Positions 57,506 to 64,000 of a stretch of 64,000 bases of DNA are shown here, in pieces. The translations under genes and the position numbers were made by a program. The DNA comes from Sparassis latifolia (lineage: Eukaryota > Basidiomycota > Agaricomycetes > Polyporales > Sparassidaceae): assembly GCA_018466975.1 (NCBI GenBank), contig CM031561.1:3596001-3660000 (forward strand). Reading direction: 5' to 3'. The notes under the pieces are model-generated. The model worked only from the letters and a program-made list of their open reading frames with translations, had not been told where the DNA came from and ran no database searches. The stretch's first letter is position 1, and each line of letters begins with the position of its first letter.

Positions 57506-60500
57506 CTACACATTGTGGCTATCTGGGCGAAAGGCGGTGAAGACCATGGCGGAGTCGACCTTCTCTCGAATGCGCCCAGAGACTTCGCCACCAGCGAGGT
57601 TTTCTCTCGCCGCCGCCACCTCCTTCCCCACCTTCTTCGCTTCATCCAAAGCGGACGCCGCCACCGCCATCGAATCCTCTTTGGCGAGCGCCAATTCCAT
57701 CTCCAGCTTGCTCGCTTGAGCGATCGCCTCTGCCGCCGAAGACCTGAGCTCCTTCTCCATGCTGTCTGACCGCGCTGCCTGGAGCTCCATCGAATGACGG
57801 AGGTCGCCATTCGCCCTGCAGCTTGTCGACATCCGCTTGGCTCACCGCCTGGTTCGCGCCTTGCTCCAACCTGTTGACCTTCTCCTTGAGCTCTGGCAGG
57901 CAATGTCGCTTGGCGACGAGGTCCGCCACCGCCAACTTCACGCCTCCTGAAGCTCGATGGTGACCGCCTGCGAAACTCCTCCATGGCCAACTTGACCTCT
58001 TCGCGAATGCTCCGGGCATTTTCTTGAAATGCGGATGGCGGGTTGATTCGCTGGAGTGCCGCTGTGATCTCTGCCTTGACGGTGTTGAGGTCCGCCATCC
58101 TCTCCTGGAATTGACTTCCATCCCGCCCCAGCGCCAGGAACTCCTGTCGCAACTCGGCACACCGCGCAGTCATCGCTGGATGACTGCGAGGTTTCTTCGC
58201 CACTGGGGTGTCGCTTCGCTCACCGGAGCGACTTCCTGTAGACACTCGCTGGACGCCGCGCAAGTGGGGTGCTGTATCCCTGGTCAGCGCTGCATGGATT
58301 CGGCTGTGGCGGGCGCACTTACCCTTGCTGGTCGGAGGCACTGCTCTGAGGCGGTTCGCCTTCGCATCCCTTTTCGCCTCCGCCTCCTTCTTCGCTGCAT
58401 TGCGTCCAGTGGGGCGCCTCTTAGCTGGCCTTCGCCTTCATCGAGATGTCCTGCCTTCGCCAATGTGGAGGACTTCGCCCTTCGACGCCTTGGATATCTC
58501 CAGGAGGGCGCCACCTCCTGTGCCACCTCGGCAGCTCCTGCGCTGTCTCATGGGGCATCAGCAGCGAACGCCGCCGATCGTCGTGGTGGCCGCTCCAAGG
58601 ACGCGCGCTGTTTCATGGTTACATCGACTCCAGCCGCGACAAGATGTCCTGCTTACCTCATCCTCCGCCACCTCTGCCTGATACTCTGGCACATCCTCTG
58701 GTTCGCCGGCGACTGGTGTCAGCATGCGCTGCTGCTGCTAGCTTGCGGCGGAGCAGCTGGCCCTGTTTGGAAGGCCATAGCCCGCACCGCCTCCATTGCC
58801 AGCCTGGCGGCTTCCTCCATGCCATCGCTTCCGCCAGAGGCATCTTGGCTGCTGCCTTCGAGCACTCGCCGCCTTCCTGGTGATCACGGGCACCATTGGG
58901 CCCGAGCGACCTCCCATCGCCACTCCTTGTCGCCTGCCCGCCTCCTTCGCAACAGACTTGGCAGGCGGGACCTCATCCGCCTCACGCACTGAGGTCCTGG
59001 TGACCTCGCCACCATCTTGCGCACCTGAGTTTTGGCTCCTCACCGGCTTTGGCTTGGGTCCTGATTTCTTACCTTCGCCAGGTTTGGCGATCGCACCAGA
59101 CTTGGCAGGCGCGCCAGACTTGGAGACCTCGCCAGAGTTGGCGACTCGCCAGAGTTGGACAGAGCCACAGCTCCAGTGGCGGTGGCGGACTTGGTGGCGC
59201 GCTGGACTTCGACGATTTCTCCACCGAGGCCTCGCCTTCAGCGTTGGCTTCATAGCGCGTGACGGTCGCCTTCTGCTTCGTCGCCGACCTCCTCGCCACC
59301 CTTGACCATGGAGCTGGATGCTGCAGCATTGCGCGCCTTGGTCTTCTTCGGCGGCTTGCGCTCGACGCCCCATGACCATGGGTTCTGCACCGCCGGGCTC
59401 ATCGGAGTCGACCTTGACGTCGATGGAGGTGGCGACGGGCAGTGGCTTGCCCTCTACCACCAGCGCTGCGCACATCTCTTGGAACTCACGCCAGCGGTGT
59501 GTGAGTTTCTCGCAGGGGCACGCCGTCCGTGTTCCTCGGCGCGATGCTGCAACTGACGCCTCGTGCTGCACATTCGAGGCAGCGACCGGTTGGCGGTGTT
59601 GAGCTTGCATGGCCACTCTTTCTCCTGGCAGCCAACGCAAGGGACGAGCTGCAGGAACATTAGCACAGGTCAATGTCTCACAAGATCGTTACTCACCGAA
59701 TCTGTTGCATGTGCCCACATGAAGTCAGACACGCTGGTGGACGCCTTTTTCCACATGTCCTTCTGCGACACCGCCACCTTCGCCTTCCCTTCGCCGCCGC
59801 TTCCCTTCGCCGCCGCTTTGCCTTCCCTTCGCCTTCCCTTCGTGCGACATGAGGCGCGCCGCCATCCTCGTTGTCTGTTTGACAGGTTTGGCAGGGGCGT
59901 TCGTCTTCGCAACACCGTCGTTACAGTCCCCTGCGGTCTTGGCGGTAGATTGAAGGCGGTGCCGGAGTCTCGTCTTCGCTTTCGATGAACTCCTTGCTCT
60001 TGTATTCCTTCGCCGCACGCTTCTTCTTTGGCGGCTTGACGGTCGGTACTTCCTCTTCATCGCTTGACTCTTCGCCTTCCTCTTCCCGCTCTTCTTCGTG
60101 CTCACCTTCGAGCCCTCCACCTCGGTCTGCGCCATCCTCTTCTGCGCACGCTGCGCTCGCCAGAGGTGGTCGGGCCTCGCTTTCTCCTTTGCGACTCGAT
60201 CGGCTTCATCCGCTTCGCCTTCGGAGCCGCCTCCTCATTCTCACTCTCCTCACTGACTCTGTGATGACCGCCTTGCGCTTTCGGAGTGATGGGGCAGCTG
60301 GCGAGATCGATATTGGTCTGGCAGTTGGCGGAGGGGCGACGCCGCATCGACTCGATGGATTCGGGCTGGCCTGCACCCGCACGCCTTCCGCCATCTCATC
60401 GCCATCATCTTTGTCGGCATCGCCGTCCTCGCCACTGTCGGCATCGCCGCTGTCCTCGCCTCCTGCTCCTCCCTCTCCCTCTCCCTCTCCTCTCTCCCCA

Positions 60501-61212
60501 TCCTCTTCCTCGCTCATCGCATGCGCCGCCTTCCCGCGCCTTCTCCTTGCTCTTGCCCTTTCCCTTGTCCTCCCCACCTCCACGTGGACGATACGCCACC
60601 CACCATGCCTGTCCCGACGCCGTTGTCAGCTCTTTCCTTGCCTTTCCCTTGGTGACGAGGTCCCCGGTAGCCAGGTCCTCCTCGCCACGCCCCTGGGTGT
60701 CGCCATCGGCTGGCACATTGCCCCAGCCCTCCGCTGGCATACTCTTCACCGGTGGCAGCTTGCAATATGGATCTGGTGCAGTCAGTGTGTCGCTGACGCC
60801 TCACAACGCTTGTGACTCACCTTCAGTCCACCACTGCCTTCCCAGGTCCTCACACTCCCATACTCGCGCACAGCCAGAGGGTACCTCTTGTATATCCTCT
60901 CGTCGCTGTTCGATATGTGGTCCAGCCGCGCCAGGGCCTTCTGCTGGTACGCCCGGTGAATTCCAGCAACGCACTGATGACGATGCCAGGCATCCTCAAC
61001 GACTTCAAGGGCTGCGGAAACTCTTTCAAGCCGACTCTGTGTGGCATATTCGGTGAGGGTATGCCAGACCTGCGACCGATGACTTACCACTTCGAGGTAA
61101 ATCCTCGCCTCCCAGTCCGAATAGCGAGGGTCGCCCTGGCGAGGCGCCGCTGCAACAATGGCCGCCAGTCGCGCGCCTGCAGAACATAGTTGGGGTCGAT
61201 ATCCAGAGTCAT
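57506..61212 (-). CDS. Cargo gene with highly charged, coiled-coil protein, unidentified
   Basis: The probable start at 61212 gives MTLDIDPNYVLQARDWRPLL. A helical segment follows (WHTLTEYATQSRLERVSAAL, HRAYQQKALARLDHISNSDE) up to a donor after GSGGLK at about 60823. The middle (60780-58400) is low-complexity Lys/Glu/Arg and Ser/Pro-rich sequence with a small cysteine cluster (VPCVGCQEKEWPC … CSTR at about 59640). The C-terminal third is a long coiled coil (RCAELRQEFLALGRDGSQFQ, then EAIAQASKLEMELALAKEDS) ending at 57506. Exon boundaries in the repetitive middle could not be fixed and frame breaks are possible. No family recognised. It shares an intergenic promoter region with the plus-strand gene at 61582. 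Confidence 0.45.
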
Positions 61213-61581
61213 GGCGAGCTTGGCAGAAGAAAGCGTGAGGGTGTTTCAAAAGCAGAGGTTGCAGTACAGCAGAGGCAGAGCAGACGACGCTATGAGCTGG
61301 CAGACGCGATCTGCACCAAGTTCAACTTCACACGCCACGCGACCACGTGCTTTGCACGTGATCGCTGGACTTGCGCGATTTCTCAAGTCTCTCAAGGTCA
61401 GTGTGACCTGCTGCAAGTTCTCATGGCTCCCAACAGTAAGTTCTATTGCTCTCCTTGTGGAATCTGACTCCTTTGTGATGTTATCTGACCTTTCTATGTC
61501 ATATCAATCCCCTTTCTACAACTGATCTCCCGCGATCCAGGACTGATCAAAGACTTGTCTGCTCGCCACAATCTACCTGCC

Positions 61582-62968
61582 ATGGCCAGTGACGCGGAAC
61601 CTCCTGACACGCTGGACATTACGATAAGCGAGTCGGATGAGGAGGATAGTATCGCTGAGCCCCGTCGTCCACTCATTTCGGATCTCCTTGACTCTCCTGG
61701 ATCTGCCCAGATCTCCTTGCCTCTCCACTCTGCTTCTCAGACACCCTCACGCCCGCCACACTACCCCGTCCCTGGCAGCTCCATTTGCGCCATCCAACTC
61801 GCCACATGAGCATCTTCACCGCCACGCCTCGCCAAAGGTACAGGCGCCATCTGGATCTGTGGCGCCTGTGGAGGGAAGTCGCGCACTTATTCCTGACCTC
61901 TGGCGCCAGCTTGGGATGAAAGTCGTGGCAGTTCGCCAATCCATAGGCGTGCACTCATCTCAGATTCCACCCCACTGCGCCCGGTGGAATGTTCGACTCG
62001 ACACTCCTGGCATCTCGCCAATCCTCGACGCGCCCTGTTGGAAGCTACTCCCTTCCTCCACCAGCTCACACTTTCGACTTTCGCACTCCTGACACCTCCC
62101 AACTCCTCGACGATCGCTCATCGCTGAGCCCCTTGACGCTACACCACGCACATCCATCCACTTCGATAGTCAAGGGCACGCCGATGGCGAGGGGCATGCT
62201 GGTGGACGAGACACTTGACGCGAACCAGTGCCGAAACTGCTGGACTTTGACAATAGTCCTCCTGCCACGCCAGGACGACGGCGAGCTCTGGTGATAGACA
62301 GCCCTGGCGCGACGCCTGTGCGTAGCCAGGTCCGGTGGCTAAATAGTCCCAGCACTTCGCCTCCAAAGAGGCGCCTTTGTTGGACGATGTTTTAAGTCCA
62401 CCGCCTCCGCCATCGGGCGCTCTCACTCGCCAGCTCGCACTTTCGATGACAGCAATTTCCGCCACGATGCACCTGTCATTCACTATATGAAAGGCAGCAT
62501 CGAGCCAGTCACTGTTACTTCCAGGATGCCAAGTCTGGCAGCACTTCCAGATGAGCTGCCGATCCATCGTCCCACCCATTGGGAACAGGTTCCAGGCTTA
62601 TTCCCAGATACCACACAGCTGCTGCCAATGGCAGTCCCTGAGAGACGAATGCCGCTTCTGGCTCACAAGTGGCCCGCCTCGGTAGATCGCTTGCGCAGAT
62701 CGCAGCAGAGGCAGACAGTTCCAGTGAGTGCATCCCTGGCAACCTTCAGTCTGATGTTGACCTTATTCATAGTGGACGGCGATGACGAAGGTGATAGCTT
62801 TGCGGTTAGTCGTCGCCGCGCCATGTTGCGGAGCGCATTGTACGCCTTCAGCGTGAGCTCAACCTCACTGAGGATATGCACGCTGCGAACCTCAATGCCA
62901 GCTCGACCGTGTTCCAAATGGGGTACATTCTGAGGGACATTCGTGGCGCAGGCGATCGCAGCAACTGA
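61582..62968 (+). CDS. Cargo gene, Ser/Pro-rich N-terminus, unidentified
   Basis: The ATG at 61582 opens MASDAEPPDTLDITISESDE with an acidic start, followed by a Pro/Ser-rich region. Splicing is required, since the first frame stops at 61809. A middle exon near 62525-62725 reads MPSLAALPDELPIHRPTHWE … VDRLRRSQQRQTVP. The last exon, starting after the acceptor at about 62811, gives HVAERIVRLQRELNLTEDMH and STVFQMGYILRDIRGAGDRS before TGA at 62966-62968. That end is a good amphipathic helix. The exon structure in 61800-62500 is uncertain, and that stretch also contains partial repeats rich in CGCCA. I recognise no family. Confidence 0.42.
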
Positions 62969-63059
62969 ACTAGTGTCTTTGAGCGCTTTGGTGTTAGCAA
63001 TATATGACCGCTATGTAACAGCTTGTATACCAGTACAAAATGGATACATTCACTTCTGC

Positions 63060-64000
63060 ATCACTAAGCTCTAAAGCCCATCGCTCCTCCAGTGTACTCT
63101 TCAGATGGGCGGACTGCGCTCGCCATCACCAAGGCATGTTGTTGCCAGCAATTGGCCCATCGCCAAAGGACCTGAGTGAAAGCTTCACTGCATGGGAATA
63201 TCGCTCCGCCAGCAAAGGGCCCACTGCCAAGGGTCAGAGGGTTGGCCATCGCCAAGCCGTGTTTTCGCCACCAATTGGCCCTCCGCCATGAGTGCTGGTG
63301 AGTGATGGGCCCACCGCAAAGGTCAGAGGATTGGCGATCACCAGAGCACGTCATCACCACCAATGCGCCCGGAAACTGCAGGGCTGTATGTGACAATGGG
63401 CCCATTGGTGGCGATGACATATCCTGGTGATCGTCAACCCACTGGCCTTTGGCGGTGGGCCGATTGCTGGCGATAACATGCTCTGGCGTTGGCCAACCCA
63501 CTGGCTTTTGGCGGTGGGCCGATTGCTGGCGGAAACATGTCCTGGCGATGACCTATCCCATGGGTGCTTGCAGTAAGGCCCTCACTGAGGGTGCTTTGGC
63601 GATGGGCCGACTGCTGGCGATAACATGCTCTGGCAATCGCCAACCTCTAACCTTTGGCGGTGGGCCCATCCTTCAGGTTACACTCTGGGCGATCGCCCAC
63701 TGCTCATTCGTCATACTCTGGTGGTGGGCCGATTGCTCAGACAAACATGCTCTGGCCATGGCCAACACTCTGACCTTTGGCGGTGGGCCGATTGCTGGCG
63801 GAAACATGTCCTGGCGATGACCTATCCCATGGGTGCTTGCAGTAAGGCCCTCACTGAGGGTGCTTTGGCGATGGGCCGATTGCTGACGATAACATGCTCT
63901 GGCAATCGTCAACCCTCTAACCTTTGGCGGTGGGCCCATCCTTCAGGTTACACTCTGGGCGATCGGCCCACTGCTCATTCGTCATACTTTGGCGGTGGGC
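63060..64000 (+). repeat. Right-hand subterminal repeat array, 269-bp higher-order unit
   Basis: Short motifs (GGCGGTGGGCCGATTGC, TGGCGATAACATGCTCTGGC, ATCCTTCAGGTTACACTC) alternate. From 63511 the block repeats after 269 bp at 63780, with only a few differences, and is cut by the window end. GGCGGTGGGC is the reverse complement of the GCCCACCGCC core of the left satellite. Open frames here are artefacts of the repeats. Confidence 0.85.

Larger units (their letters stand above)
44261..64000. mobile_element. Large multi-gene KDZ-class transposon (right end outside the window)
   Basis: A block of six genes (46719-62968) lies between two arrays with a related core in opposite orientations: GCGATCGCCCACCGCC at 44261-45652 and GGCGGTGGGCCGATTGC at 63060-64000. 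The genes include a KDZ transposase and a TET/JBP dioxygenase, a pairing known from basidiomycete KDZ transposons. The bracketing by oriented repeat arrays is seen directly; that they are the subterminal regions of one element is inference. Exact termini and target duplication are not visible. The left array could alternatively belong to the Plavaka gene, whose start codon is only 90 bp away, but no such repeats flank that gene's other side. Confidence 0.65.

Noticed and set aside
59985..60815. 276-codon plus-strand open frame, Ser/Pro-rich
   Set aside because: It is antisense to the charged middle of the minus-strand cargo gene, where low complexity keeps several frames open.

Overview
The window is nuclear DNA of a filamentous fungus, almost certainly an Agaricomycete basidiomycete. 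Single-copy genes are split by many 45-90 bp GT-AG introns, and the repeats belong to mushroom-type families: a Ty1/copia element, a Plavaka transposase, a KDZ transposase with a linked TET/JBP dioxygenase, and kinase-like genes of the expanded basidiomycete type. Exon coordinates were worked out by hand from splice signals, reading phase and family resemblance.

Left part (1-24 kb) is the ordinary gene-bearing region. It holds the 3' end of an unknown gene (1-487), an array of broken protein-kinase-like copies (about 0.7-6.5 kb, one more at 17 kb), and six genes whose exon phases all close: a HIRA/Hir1 histone chaperone (6834-10464, minus, 12 exons, 1001 aa), a two-finger PARP-type zinc-finger protein (12331-14081, minus, 9 exons including exons of 18 and 9 nt, 409 aa), a C2H2 plus RING protein (14924-15967, plus, 269 aa), ribosomal protein eS26 (18882-19526, plus, 127 aa), an MDR-type oxidoreductase (20106-21293, plus, 343 aa) and a C2H2 zinc-finger protein (22378-23137, plus, 235 aa).

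Middle part (25-39 kb) is a graveyard of gene pieces, all on the minus strand and many still carrying introns. An ABCG transporter pseudogene is cut in two by a 5.1 kb copia retrotransposon with 386-bp LTRs that differ at only two sites. Beside it lie a polyketide-synthase acyltransferase fragment, a fatty-acid-synthase alpha relic whose domains are in permuted order (KR-KS first, then MPT-ACP), and an N-terminal piece of DNA polymerase alpha.

Right part (39-64 kb) is transposon territory. A Plavaka transposase gene (40139-44171, minus) abuts a 1.4 kb satellite of about 32-bp units (44261-45652). The satellite core is GCGATCGCCCACCGCC. A related core in the opposite orientation (GGCGGTGGGCCGATTGC) makes up the repeats at 63.06-64.0 kb. 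Between these two arrays lies a multi-gene block that I read as one large KDZ-class transposon running off the right edge: a small coiled-coil gene, a CxC2-KDZ transposase, a TET/JBP dioxygenase, and three unrecognised cargo genes rich in charged and low-complexity sequence. The TET/JBP, KDZ and HMG-like genes carry small frameshifts, whereas the host genes at left are clean, so this copy looks decayed rather than badly sequenced. The motif TGGCG/CGCCA is strikingly common across the block, in coding and non-coding sequence alike.
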